Shown one piece after another: positions 23,796-32,218 of a stretch of 37,746 bases of DNA. Source of the DNA: Deltaproteobacteria bacterium (GTDB lineage Bacteria > Desulfobacterota > Syntrophobacteria > Syntrophobacterales > Thermodesulforhabdaceae). Every line of letters starts with the position of its first letter. The stretch's first letter is position 1. The DNA lies in NCBI GenBank assembly GCA_019309115.1, contig JAFDGW010000031.1, positions 1 to 37,746 on the forward strand, in the 5' to 3' direction. Both the position numbers and the translations under genes were made by a program. A model generated the notes under the pieces. It saw nothing but the letters and a program-made list of their open reading frames with translations, made no database searches and was not told where the DNA came from.

Positions 23796-25829
23796 ATGGG
23801 GATGAACCTTTTGAGCAGGTTTGTCCCTGTTTTGTTTTTTGTTTTTGTTGTTTTTGCTATTAAGGCAAGTGTCGGTGCTGAAGGTTGTCGCAAAAGTTCC
23901 TTATTTCCTCTAAAAGTTAATCATCTATCTATTGCTTTTCCTGGTGTCAGACTTTCAGGAATAACGTTGAAAACCTCTGTTGAGAAAGGCAAGGGATGCG
24001 CCTGGGTTTATAATATCGAAAAAGCTCGGGTTAAGAAGCTCAGGTTCAAATGTTGGGGTAGATGGATTGAACTTAACAATGTTTCCATCGAGGGGTCCAT
24101 ACAGGGCAGTCAAAGTGGTTCACTTGATGGTCGTCTGACTGCGATAATTCCTCGAATGGGGAAGATCGTTCTAAAAGCAGTAAGAGAGCAGGATAATGAG
24201 GTTTTCCGTGCCGTTGTTGACTTAAATTCCCTGGATATATTCCCCATAGTGGCACAATTGACTGGTGGAAAGCTGGTTCAAGGCAAAATTCCACTATCAC
24301 TTGCTATACGGTTGATCTCCCGATCTGACGGCATTGCCTACAGTGTTAATGGGAAAATTGCTGGCGCTTCGTGGGAAGATGAACCTTTTGACTACGCTGG
24401 TGATGACGTCAGAATAACCTTGCACATTGAGGGAAGAACGGAGCGAAAGGGGGAAAAATGGCTGGTATCAAAGGGGGATTTTGATATTTTGGAAGGAGAC
24501 GTTATTTTTTCAGGACTTATGCTAGATTTCGGTATAACTCCCCTGAAATCTCGTTTTTCCGGCGTGTGGGACTTAGCGACGGCCAGATTCCGTTTAACCT
24601 TTTTTACTGCTGACCTGCTGGATCTTATAAAAATAAGGGCAGAAGGAGATTCAGCTTCGGAGTTTGAATGGAGTATACAGCTTACTTCCCTTGCCAGATT
24701 TTACGACCTGATAGAGAAAGAGTCTATGCATGATAGCATTTTTTCGGACGCGGGTTTCAGACTCAGTGGAAAATGTAAGTCCTTCGGACGATTCTTCGTT
24801 GCTACCGAAAAGAGTGGTATCTGCGGTCATTTGATGTGCGATGAATTGAACATGCACTCTGAAAGTCCTTCCTTTAAGGGGGAATTCGTATTTGATATTC
24901 CCTTTTTCCTGAGTCTTTTCAGAACAAGTATTACTTCACCGGAAATCAAGTGTCCGTCAAAAGGATTTTTCACCGCTAAATACTTGGATTTTTATGACCT
25001 GCACCTTGACAGGATCGATATTGAAATTCTGTCAGATCTGAACGAATGGACGCTCCGTAAACCGATTGATATTCATGTGCTTGATGGAGTTCTAGTCTTA
25101 AATAATGCTTCGTTGAAATTGTCACCCAGATTAAAGGGAAACATCTCAATTTCTACAAAAAAGCCTCTTAAATATAATATCAGATCCTTCCCTGTTCACC
25201 TGAAAACCTCTGGCATTACCTGGACTTTCGACGGCGCAAATCTCCGTAGTCGCGGCTCACTTCTGCTTGCCGCTTTTTCCGGAACCGTAGAAGTGGAACG
25301 ACTAGATGTTGAAGACGTATTTTCCCCTTCTCGCAGTTTCTTAATCGACGCTCGCTGGGACAATATTGACTTGAAAAAACTGTCTTCTATCTCCTCTTTC
25401 GGGCTGATCCGTGGAAAACTGGCCGGTTACGTCAGATCTCTTCGCATCGCATACGGTATGCCAATAGATTTCGACCTCGTTCTATGGTCTAAACCGAGTA
25501 AAGATCAAATCATCAGCATTACCGCCGTTGAGAACATCACTCGGCTTGGTAGTGCAGCTTCACCTTTTCAAGGGGTTGCCGGGGCTGTCATAAAAACCTT
25601 CTTCAAAGAGTTTCCCTACGATCGCATTGGCATCAGGTGCGTTTTACATAATGATCGTTTTTCCATTCAGGGTCTGATTAAGGAGAAAGGCAGGGAATAC
25701 CTGGTTAAGAGAAGGGGACTTCGTGGGGTTGATGTTGTTAACATAAGGTCGCCCAATGTGATATCTTGGAGTGAGATGGTAAAACGCCTTAAGCGGGTGA
25801 AGGAGGCGGACAAACCGATTGTAAAATAG
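23796..25829 (+). CDS. YdbH/AsmA-like intermembrane transport protein
   Basis: A large protein with one N-terminal hydrophobic anchor or signal (residues about 5-27) and a long, mostly beta-strand body. The C-terminal part (GKLAGYVRSLRIAYGMPIDF through FPYDRIGIRCVLHNDRFSIQ and KEKGREYLVKRRGLRGVDVV) is the pattern I associate with the C-terminus of YdbH-type AsmA-family proteins. In E. coli YdbH forms a periplasm-spanning bridge with lipoprotein YnbE and helper YdbL and moves phospholipids to the outer membrane. The YdbL-like gene lies 13 bp downstream, which supports the call. The start at 23796 is chosen because 23757 lies inside serC; 23802 is also possible. Confidence 0.72.
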   Translation: MGMNLLSRFVPVLFFVFVVFAIKASVGAEGCRKSSLFPLKVNHLSIAFPGVRLSGITLKTSVEKGKGCAWVYNIEKARVKKLRFKCWGRWIELNNVSIEGSIQGSQSGSLDGRLTAIIPRMGKIVLKAVREQDNEVFRAVVDLNSLDIFPIVAQLTGGKLVQGKIPLSLAIRLISRSDGIAYSVNGKIAGASWEDEPFDYAGDDVRITLHIEGRTERKGEKWLVSKGDFDILEGDVIFSGLMLDFGITPLKSRFSGVWDLATARFRLTFFTADLLDLIKIRAEGDSASEFEWSIQLTSLARFYDLIEKESMHDSIFSDAGFRLSGKCKSFGRFFVATEKSGICGHLMCDELNMHSESPSFKGEFVFDIPFFLSLFRTSITSPEIKCPSKGFFTAKYLDFYDLHLDRIDIEILSDLNEWTLRKPIDIHVLDGVLVLNNASLKLSPRLKGNISISTKKPLKYNIRSFPVHLKTSGITWTFDGANLRSRGSLLLAAFSGTVEVERLDVEDVFSPSRSFLIDARWDNIDLKKLSSISSFGLIRGKLAGYVRSLRIAYGMPIDFDLVLWSKPSKDQIISITAVENITRLGSAASPFQGVAGAVIKTFFKEFPYDRIGIRCVLHNDRFSIQGLIKEKGREYLVKRRGLRGVDVVNIRSPNVISWSEMVKRLKRVKEADKPIVK

Positions 25830-25842
25830 CAGGAGGTTTAAT

Positions 25843-26448
25843 ATGGGATGGCGTGCGAAGGGTGTAAAATTAGAAGTGCTTTTTACCTCTTTGGTGCTGC
25901 TTCTAATATCCTGTGTGACTATAAACATTTACTTTCCTGCCGAAGAGGTTCGCAAAACGGCTGAGGAAATCGTCGGAGAAGTTAGGGGTGCTCCAGAGAA
26001 CAATAAAACCGATGAAAAGCACATAAAAGAACCTCAAAGTTTCCGCTTTCTGCCCGGGAAATCCTCTCTTTTTGTATCTATAGCTTATGCACAGCGCGAA
26101 GTAAATGTGTCTAATGCGGCCATCAGAGCTATCAAGGAGCGAATGAAAAAGAGGCTTCCGATGCTGAAGCCATATTTCAACAGTGGGAACATAGGCGAAG
26201 GATCCGATGGATATTTACATGTGAGAAGTTTCATTGGACTTGATTTTAAGGCTAAAGCCAGGCTGAAAAAGCTTGTGAAGGCCGAGAACGACGACCGTCG
26301 AGCCCTTTACAGGGAAATTGCCAGGGCTTTGAAAATTGATTCGTCCCAGATCGGCAGAGTGGCTTCAATCTTTGCTCAGGAATGGCAAAAAAGTGCACCC
26401 TCAGGATGGTGGATTGAGATAAAACCGGGTAAGTGGATTCGCAAGTAA
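25843..26448 (+). CDS. YdbL-like DUF1318 lipoprotein
   Basis: The 201-residue protein starts after AGGAGG and has a lipoprotein signal ending in LISC (Cys24). Just after the lipid site comes TINIYFPAEEVRKTAEEI, a short strand-helix stretch. Residues about 80-201 are the DUF1318/YdbL domain (VNVSNAAIRAIKERMKKR, then YLHVRSF, then the C-terminal GWWIEIKPGKWI). E. coli YdbL is a periplasmic protein without a lipid anchor, while YnbE is a separate small lipoprotein carrying a strand that caps YdbH. Here both properties are in one polypeptide, consistent with a YnbE-YdbL fusion. Its place right after the YdbH-like gene fits that reading. Confidence 0.72.
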   Translation: MGWRAKGVKLEVLFTSLVLLLISCVTINIYFPAEEVRKTAEEIVGEVRGAPENNKTDEKHIKEPQSFRFLPGKSSLFVSIAYAQREVNVSNAAIRAIKERMKKRLPMLKPYFNSGNIGEGSDGYLHVRSFIGLDFKAKARLKKLVKAENDDRRALYREIARALKIDSSQIGRVASIFAQEWQKSAPSGWWIEIKPGKWIRK

Positions 26449-26496
26449 CCAAGATAACCCACTATACCCGAACACAGGCAACATAAGATATTGATT

Positions 26497-27171
26497 TTAA
26501 TCAGGAATATATGGGGATAAATCTTTTTGGTATTCCGTGAGAACCTTGTAACCTTTGCTTTTGAGCAGTCGAACGGCTTCACCCACTACGTTCTGCCTGA
26601 ATCGCAGGAGCAATTGCCAGATTCCCTCATGGTGGGGAAGGGGATGAATCATGATGCTGCGGATGTTTATGTTGCTTTGAGCTAAGATTGACATTATTTC
26701 ACTCAGGGTTCCTATCCGATCTCGCACGATCACTGTTACCCTTGAACTATCATTACTCATACCCATTGCCTTTAGCAGAACATTCATAAGGTCAGCGGTG
26801 GTAATTATGCCAACGAGCTTTTCCTCATTATTCAGCACCGGGAGGCAACCTATTTTCTGATCGTGCATTATAAGCGCTGCCCGTTCTATCGTCATATCCG
26901 GGGTTGCGGTTATCACATTTTTTTTCATTATGCCTTCTACGGTGACTTTTTGGAGAATGTAGGTGAGTTCGTACACGCTAAGGGTGGTAGCGGGGGATGC
27001 CCAGGCTTCTCGTATATCGCGATCTGTTACCAGTCCGATAAGATGTCCCTTATCATCTGTAATGGGCAAATGAGAAATGTTGTGTTCTCGCATGAGGTCG
27101 CGTGCTTTTAGAATGGGCGTATCAGTCGATATCGTGATCAGGTTAGTGGTCATGTGCCATCCTACAAACAT
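26497..27171 (-). CDS. CBS-CBS-ACT regulatory protein (AcuB-like)
   Basis: The 224-residue cytoplasmic protein has two CBS units: residues about 7-65 (ARDLMREHNISHLPITDDKG) and about 76-135 (GIMKKNVITATPDM, IGCLPVLNNEEK). An ACT domain follows at about 143-215 (VTVIVRDRIGTLSEIMSILA). CBS pairs bind adenine nucleotides and ACT domains bind amino acids, so it probably senses metabolites. The same layout is found in AcuB-type proteins, whose exact job is unclear. GGGAGGAAA precedes the start. It follows mreB by 26 bp and is probably in the same transcript. Confidence 0.9.
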   Translation of the reverse strand: MFVGWHMTTNLITISTDTPILKARDLMREHNISHLPITDDKGHLIGLVTDRDIREAWASPATTLSVYELTYILQKVTVEGIMKKNVITATPDMTIERAALIMHDQKIGCLPVLNNEEKLVGIITTADLMNVLLKAMGMSNDSSRVTVIVRDRIGTLSEIMSILAQSNINIRSIMIHPLPHHEGIWQLLLRFRQNVVGEAVRLLKSKGYKVLTEYQKDLSPYIPD

Positions 27172-27197
27172 GATTATTTCCTCCCTTTACGTTAAAT

Positions 27198-28220
27198 TCA
27201 GTTGATGAAAACGGGGCGGTAAAATTTTATATCCTCGATTACCATTCCAGCCCCTCGAACAATGGCAGTAAGTGGATCTTGATCCACGTGTACTGGCAAG
27301 CCCGTTTCACGTTCAATAAGTTTATTAAGTCCTTTCAAGAGTGCCCCACCGCCAGCGAGCCAGATTCCCTTGTCATGTATGTCCGCAGCGAGTTCAGCCG
27401 GCGTTTTTTCAAATACTCGTTTTATGGATTCTACAATAATTTGAGTTGGTTCCCGCAAAGCTTCCCTAACTTCTTCGTCCGTCACATAGAACTGCCGGGG
27501 TATTCCAGTAAGTATTTCTTTGCCCGTCACTTTTAGGCGTAATGGTTTTTGAAAAGGGAGGGCAGAACCTATCTTGATCTTGATTTGCTCTGCCATCATT
27601 TCACTGATTATCATCTGATGTTTTTTCTGGATGTGGCGCATAATCGCTTCATTGGCTTCGTCCCCGGCGGTTCTTACCGATTCACTACATGCTACGGCAA
27701 ACATTGAAATAACAGCCACTTCCGTGGTCCCGCCTCCTATGTCCACAACCATGCTACCTTCGGGTTTATCAACATGCAATCCTGCCCCTATAGCCGCCGC
27801 CATGGGTTCTTCAAGAAGCATAATACTTCCTGCCCCAGCCTGTTCCGCTGCCTCTATTACAGCGCGCTTTTCAACAGCCGTTATACCGGTAGGAACTGCC
27901 ACCACCAACTTTGGCCGTACAAGTTGTCTGCCCTTGAGTACGGAACTCAGGAAGGTTTTAATCATGACGCTGGTAATTTCAAAGTCTGCAATGACTCCGT
28001 CTTTAAGTGGACGTATCGTAACGATGTCTTTTCCATGTTTACCAATCATGTTTCGTGCGGCATGACCTACTGCGAGAACTTTGTAGTCGCTCGGACGAAT
28101 TGCTACCACTGAAGGTTCGTTCAGAACTATGCCTTGGCCTCTCAGATAGATAAGTGTATTTGCCGTTCCGAGATCCATCGCCAGATCTTTAGCGAAGAAA
28201 TTCAACAATTTCCTCAGCAT
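27198..28220 (-). CDS. mreB: Rod-shape-determining actin homologue MreB
   Basis: MreB filaments guide lateral cell-wall synthesis. The 340-residue protein has phosphate 1 DLGTANT (residues 16-22), phosphate 2 VVDIGGGTTEVAVIS, the adenosine loop LAGGGALLKGL, and the amphipathic N-terminus MLRKLLNFF for membrane binding. Length is standard. mreC and mreD are not next to it, which is not the usual cluster. A good promoter lies 60-90 bp upstream. The related envelope genes mltG and serC-ydbH-like are on other units of the window. Confidence 0.97.
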   Translation of the reverse strand: MLRKLLNFFAKDLAMDLGTANTLIYLRGQGIVLNEPSVVAIRPSDYKVLAVGHAARNMIGKHGKDIVTIRPLKDGVIADFEITSVMIKTFLSSVLKGRQLVRPKLVVAVPTGITAVEKRAVIEAAEQAGAGSIMLLEEPMAAAIGAGLHVDKPEGSMVVDIGGGTTEVAVISMFAVACSESVRTAGDEANEAIMRHIQKKHQMIISEMMAEQIKIKIGSALPFQKPLRLKVTGKEILTGIPRQFYVTDEEVREALREPTQIIVESIKRVFEKTPAELAADIHDKGIWLAGGGALLKGLNKLIERETGLPVHVDQDPLTAIVRGAGMVIEDIKFYRPVFIN

Positions 28221-28279
28221 GCCAACTCTCCGTTTCTGGATGCATCCCCCCGTTTCGTTATTGTTATTTGCTCTTGGTG

Positions 28280-28308
28280 ACTATACTTTGTAGTCTTAGT
28301 AATTACAA
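28280..28308 (-). promoter_or_regulatory. Candidate mreB promoter
   Basis: On the minus strand TTGTAA (28303-28308), a 17-bp spacer and TATAGT (28280-28285, 5 of 6). The start would be near 28273, giving a leader of about 50 bases. The gap is shared with the divergent nuclease gene. Confidence 0.5.
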
Positions 28309-28343
28309 CAGGTCAAATTTTTTCCTAAAAGGGAGAATATGAC

Positions 28344-29009
28344 ATGGACAGAAGGTTAGCTAGGCATTTTACGGTGGCTTCATTGTTGCTATTTTTTGTG
28401 ATGGCTTTCGCAGACTTATTGTTACTTCCGGCTTTTTCAGGCTCGCACTTGCCGCGTTCTGGTGAGGTAGCCATTGTTTTCGACGGGGATACGGTCATGC
28501 TCAGGAGTGGTGCTAAAGTGCGCTATCTTGGAATAGATTCCCCGGAAGTTGCCCACGATGACCAACGAGGAGACTGCTACGGTGAAGAGGCGAAACGCTA
28601 CAATCGCCGTCTGGTTTTGGGCAAGCGAGTGCGGCTTGAATATGACAGAGAAAAAAGAGATCATTACGGACGCCTGCTTGCTTATGTATACCTCCCCGAT
28701 GGAAGGTGTGTTAACGAGGAACTGATCAAGAAAGGATATGCATTTGTGCTGAGGCGTCCCGAGGGGTTTAAGAAACTTTATCATTTTTTGCAGCTTCAAA
28801 GAAGAGCCATACAGCGTCGCGTGGGAATGTGGGGATATTGTAAGGTTGATCCTGAAGAATTTTACATAGGAAACAGGAGAAGCTTTGTTTTCCACCGACC
28901 CTCGTGTCCTTATGGCCGTCAAACGGCACGAAGAAACGCCATAATATTTCATTCTCGCGAAGAAGCCTTTGCAGAGGGTTTTAGACCTTGTAGAAGGTGT
29001 AAGCCATGA
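28344..29009 (+). CDS. Thermonuclease (SNase) with C-terminal Ada-type zinc domain
   Basis: An N-terminal hydrophobic segment (residues about 8-30) is a signal or anchor. The SNase domain follows: FDGDTVML (calcium-binding Asp), VRYLGIDSPE (catalytic Arg), GEEAKRYN (catalytic Glu) and DHYGRLLAYVYL (second Arg), all as in staphylococcal nuclease. Residues about 175-221 are the metal-binding module of Ada (YIGNRRSFVFHRPSCP, FRPCRRCKP), with the Cys and CxxC that bind zinc. It should be an exported or membrane-held nuclease that degrades DNA or RNA, using the zinc module for binding. Nudix starts in the ATGA overlap at its stop. Confidence 0.9.
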   Translation: MDRRLARHFTVASLLLFFVMAFADLLLLPAFSGSHLPRSGEVAIVFDGDTVMLRSGAKVRYLGIDSPEVAHDDQRGDCYGEEAKRYNRRLVLGKRVRLEYDREKRDHYGRLLAYVYLPDGRCVNEELIKKGYAFVLRRPEGFKKLYHFLQLQRRAIQRRVGMWGYCKVDPEEFYIGNRRSFVFHRPSCPYGRQTARRNAIIFHSREEAFAEGFRPCRRCKP

Positions 29010-29473
29010 GCAGCCGACAATATCCAGATCGTCCAATGGTTGGGGTGGGTGGTGTGGTTTTGAAGGGTGATAGTGTTTTGCTGGTGAAAAGAGGGAAACC
29101 TCCAGCTGCAGGTAAATGGTCCATTCCGGGCGGCCTCGTGAAGGTGGGAGAAAGCCTAACCATGGCAGTAAAAAGGGAGGTGCTGGAAGAAACAGGCATA
29201 ACCGTTAAGCCTGTTGGGATCGTTGCTGTTCTGGACAGAATTATCTGGGATTTTAATGGCAGCGTTCAATATCATTATATCCTGGTGGATTTTCTCTGCC
29301 TTCCGGAAGAGGGCCTTGAACCGAATTCGGGAAGCGATGCCGTTGAAAGCCGGTATGTGCCGTTTGAAGATCTAGGTTCTTTGGACATGACACTGGGTAC
29401 CAAAGAAGTTATTGAAAAGGCCAGAAAAGGCATTCTTGACAGGGATCTTTACTTTGAGCTTAAAATAGTTTGA
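29006..29473 (+). CDS. Nudix hydrolase
   Basis: The 155-residue protein has a full Nudix box, starting GGLVKVGES and ending REVLEETGI, which places the metal-binding glutamates. Nudix enzymes cleave nucleoside diphosphates linked to another group. The N-terminal VGVGGVVLKGDSVLLVKRG and overall length fit the ADP-ribose or NADH pyrophosphatase-like group, but substrate cannot be read. The 4-bp overlap with the nuclease gene suggests translational coupling: nuclease products and nucleotide clean-up. Confidence 0.92.
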   Translation: MSSRQYPDRPMVGVGGVVLKGDSVLLVKRGKPPAAGKWSIPGGLVKVGESLTMAVKREVLEETGITVKPVGIVAVLDRIIWDFNGSVQYHYILVDFLCLPEEGLEPNSGSDAVESRYVPFEDLGSLDMTLGTKEVIEKARKGILDRDLYFELKIV

Positions 29474-29490
29474 AGCTTCTTTCCGCAGTG

Positions 29491-30780
29491 TTACCGAAGG
29501 CGTGGATTGAAATAACCAAACCTTATTTGTGGGAAATGCTGTTTGATGATTTTCATCCATTTTCGTATTCCCACCGGAGGACCTCCAGGGCTGAAATCAA
29601 TTTCTTGAAGATACCATTCTGGGTCAATGTTGAAATTGCGCATCTGGATTAAATCCACAGGGCATTCGTCCAGGAACGCCAGCAAGGCAGATATTTCATC
29701 CGGATCATCTGTAAATCCGGGGAAAATGAAATAGTTCAGAGACACAAACCTGCCGTGTGTTTTTGCCACTTTTATGGATTCCTTTACATCTTCGAATGAG
29801 TAACTTACAGGTCTGTGATAGGCTTTGTAATATTTTTGCCTTGCCGAGTTCATGCTAACCCTTATGCTGTCCACCCCGGCATTGAAGAGCCTATCAACTG
29901 CTTCCGGGATACTGGCATTGGTGTTTACGTTTATGGTTCCCTTTTGAGTTCTTGAACGAATTATTTTTACAGCCTTTTCCAAGGTCTTTGCCTGAAGGAG
30001 TGGCTCTCCTTCACATCCCTGTCCGAAACTCACAATTCCATCCTCAGCATAGTGCAAGTGCGTAAGAGCAACTTCCGCAATTTCGTCAGGGGTCGGTACA
30101 AAACGAATCCTTTCCTGACTGACACAGATGTCAGGATGTTCCTGGTGGCTTATACATCCCAGACATCTTGCATTGCAGACCGGTGACGATGGAAGTGGAG
30201 CTTCCCAACGACGCATGAAAAAATTACGTGCTGCCGGGCAGGCATAGGACAAGGCACATCGACCGAGATGCTGAATTAGCCTATTATTCTGGTGCGCCTT
30301 CATTATCTTCCGGGCATTGGAAGAAATCTTTTTCAGGTTGAAGTGTCGATAGTCCTGTCGTTCATCCGGATCGACACGAATGGCAGTGGTTACGAATGTG
30401 TTTTTGTACCAGCCAACAGCTGCGTAAGAAAAAAGGGGCAACACTTTTGCATCTACTCTGGTTCTGTATGCCGCGAGATGAGTTGCCGTGTGGGCGGGAG
30501 CAACGAAGGCGGCGACGGCGTAGGCGGAAAAAGATGGGTCATAAGGATTTTTGTCCAACACCACAAATTGCCCCGATGATGGATCAAATCCTACAGGAAC
30601 TCTGTCGGGCAACATGAAAAGCTCGCTTCCTTCAGGTAAAGGTATCCAGTCGCCGGGTTGGAGACGCACCCACCTGCCCGCATGAGCTCCTACCATTTCA
30701 AGTTCGGCAAATTCTATTATCTGACCTCGTGAATCTGCAAAAACCAACGCAGGACGTTCAGGACCTCTCATTCTGAACAA
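29491..30780 (-). CDS. Radical SAM enzyme with uncharacterised N-terminal domain
   Basis: The iron-sulfur motif is CNARCLGC with Cys202, Cys206 and Cys209, the canonical CxxxCxxC, binding the 4Fe-4S cluster that cleaves SAM. FGQGCEGEPLL (usual GGE-like region) and NVNTNASIPEAV, SIRVSMNSA follow as barrel strands. The first 190 residues (ADSRGQIIEF, WVRLQPGDWIPLPEGSELFMLP) form a beta-rich module I do not recognise. It also holds a possible Cys at ALSYACPAARNFF before the cluster. The reaction is unknown. It overlaps the upstream deacetylase-like gene by 23 bp, so the two probably act in one pathway. Confidence 0.82.
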   Translation of the reverse strand: MFRMRGPERPALVFADSRGQIIEFAELEMVGAHAGRWVRLQPGDWIPLPEGSELFMLPDRVPVGFDPSSGQFVVLDKNPYDPSFSAYAVAAFVAPAHTATHLAAYRTRVDAKVLPLFSYAAVGWYKNTFVTTAIRVDPDERQDYRHFNLKKISSNARKIMKAHQNNRLIQHLGRCALSYACPAARNFFMRRWEAPLPSSPVCNARCLGCISHQEHPDICVSQERIRFVPTPDEIAEVALTHLHYAEDGIVSFGQGCEGEPLLQAKTLEKAVKIIRSRTQKGTINVNTNASIPEAVDRLFNAGVDSIRVSMNSARQKYYKAYHRPVSYSFEDVKESIKVAKTHGRFVSLNYFIFPGFTDDPDEISALLAFLDECPVDLIQMRNFNIDPEWYLQEIDFSPGGPPVGIRKWMKIIKQHFPQIRFGYFNPRLR

Positions 30781-31612
30781 CTTCCTTTATAGATAAACAA
30801 CAGGATTTGGAATGTTCTTTAATGAGTTTCAAGATTAGGTTCAGTATTTCAAAAGCCTGAATATTCATTCTGTGGTGGTGGATCATTATACCGACAGGGC
30901 CTTTCTGGGCGAATAATGCTTCAAGATCTTTCATGAATTCATCAAAGGCAAATTCCTTTTGAACCGATTTCCTTGTGTGCATATCCAAGGCAATACGAAA
31001 ATTCTTCAACTTTATAGAGTGCTTAGCTCCTCTGGGGAAGGGCCCGTCCAGGGAGACTCCCTTGAAATCCAGGCGTTGGAGGACTTCCAGTGTCGTCAAG
31101 TCTAACCTGTTCCACGGTGGAGTAAACACAGGAACAAAGTGGCGACCTAGCAGGTCTTCCAGCTTCATTTTACCTTTCATTATATCTGTCCACTGCTGTT
31201 CTCGCGTCCTGCTTCTGCAAAATTCAGCTTTCTTCCCGTCGGTACTCCAATTTACATGCCTCCAGCCGTGCTGGTGCCAGGTCCACAAAGGGCTGGAAAT
31301 ATCCACGTTTTCGGCTATTTTCTCCAGCCGCTTTGCATTTAACCAGGCAGGAACTACTGCAACGGCGAGTGGGACGTTGTGGTATTCAAAAAGTTTCATG
31401 AGGGCTCTTAATCCCTGTCCCCATGCTCCAACGTCATCGGCTCTAAAAAAAAGTGGGGGAATCTTACCCGAATATACTTCAAAGAGCTGCTCGAGCCTCT
31501 CCTTCCAATTGCTCGGTACCTTCCTCCAGGTATCGCACACATGCTTGGGGCGGTAACGCTCGGAGAGGCCCAAAAATTTAACAAGCTCTTCCCTGTTATG
31601 GAAATTATTCAC
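30758..31612 (-). CDS. Polysaccharide deacetylase-like protein
   Basis: The 284-residue protein shows the catalytic layout of NodB-type deacetylases: an Asp pair in FFRADDVGAWG (Asp59, Asp60), the metal His pair in WHQHGWRHV (His115, His119), FTPPWNRLD and a late IHHHRMN. Such enzymes remove acetyl groups from N-acetyl sugars using a divalent metal. The match is to a divergent branch, so a different substrate is possible. No signal peptide is visible, which points to a cytoplasmic substrate such as a precursor. It lies between the Cys-motif orphan (6-bp gap) and the radical SAM gene. Confidence 0.72.
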   Translation of the reverse strand: MNNFHNREELVKFLGLSERYRPKHVCDTWRKVPSNWKERLEQLFEVYSGKIPPLFFRADDVGAWGQGLRALMKLFEYHNVPLAVAVVPAWLNAKRLEKIAENVDISSPLWTWHQHGWRHVNWSTDGKKAEFCRSRTREQQWTDIMKGKMKLEDLLGRHFVPVFTPPWNRLDLTTLEVLQRLDFKGVSLDGPFPRGAKHSIKLKNFRIALDMHTRKSVQKEFAFDEFMKDLEALFAQKGPVGIMIHHHRMNIQAFEILNLILKLIKEHSKSCCLSIKEVVQNERS

Positions 31613-31618
31613 AGACTC

Positions 31619-32089
31619 TTAACCCCCCGTTTTTTGCTTCCGATAAAATTCTTGCAACTTCTGTTCTATGAAATCCTTTTTTCCTGCGCTTTCAAGATCT
31701 TCCAATTGTACATACGGCGCATTGTCCGAATGCATAGAAAGCATTTCTAGGCCGGTATTTATCGATTCCCATGCCCACTTGCGCCAGGCTTCCACGGCTT
31801 CCGGTTTTTCTGACTGCAGGTCATCGAGGATCACATTGGCTTCTTCCCCGATCATTTGAAGCTCTTCGTTAATAGCATCAACAAGCGACTGGTCCAGTCT
31901 GGGCCTTCTCTTGAGAATGCACGCTACGATTAAATCCACGCAAAAGCACTGCACGTCTCCAGGTATCTTCTCAGGGTGGCAAATAAGACACCTGTCGCTG
32001 TCGTGCGGGATAGATGCATTTTCAGGAAAACGGTTTTCTTCTGCTATCTTTTGAAAATGTGCAAAGGTGTAAACTACGTTGTCAGACAT
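31619..32089 (-). CDS. Hypothetical protein with CxxC/CxC motifs
   Basis: The 156-residue soluble protein has cysteines 34 and 37 (RCLICHPE), and 48, 50 and 57 (CFCVDLIVAC). These could bind zinc or an iron-sulfur cluster. The remainder is helical and acidic (INEELQMIGEEANVIL, AVEAWRKWAWESINTG). I do not recognise the family. It lies just upstream of the deacetylase-like gene with a 6-bp gap and probably shares its transcript. Confidence 0.6.
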   Translation of the reverse strand: MSDNVVYTFAHFQKIAEENRFPENASIPHDSDRCLICHPEKIPGDVQCFCVDLIVACILKRRPRLDQSLVDAINEELQMIGEEANVILDDLQSEKPEAVEAWRKWAWESINTGLEMLSMHSDNAPYVQLEDLESAGKKDFIEQKLQEFYRKQKTGG

Positions 32090-32218
32090 ATCTCATCCTC
32101 CGTCACAGAAAGTTCGCATATCGGTGCTACTGGACTTGCTTCTTATACCACGATGGCAATCATTATGAAACCCGTCGGTATCACCCTCCCCGGCGCCAGA
32201 CGTTTGTTGGGGAAAAGC

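Noticed and set aside
27631-28065. 144-codon plus-strand ORF
   Set aside because: It is antisense to mreB and low in complexity (Ala/Ser/Thr rich).
30975-31556. 193-codon plus-strand ORF
   Set aside because: It is antisense to the deacetylase-like gene, which has coherent catalytic motifs.
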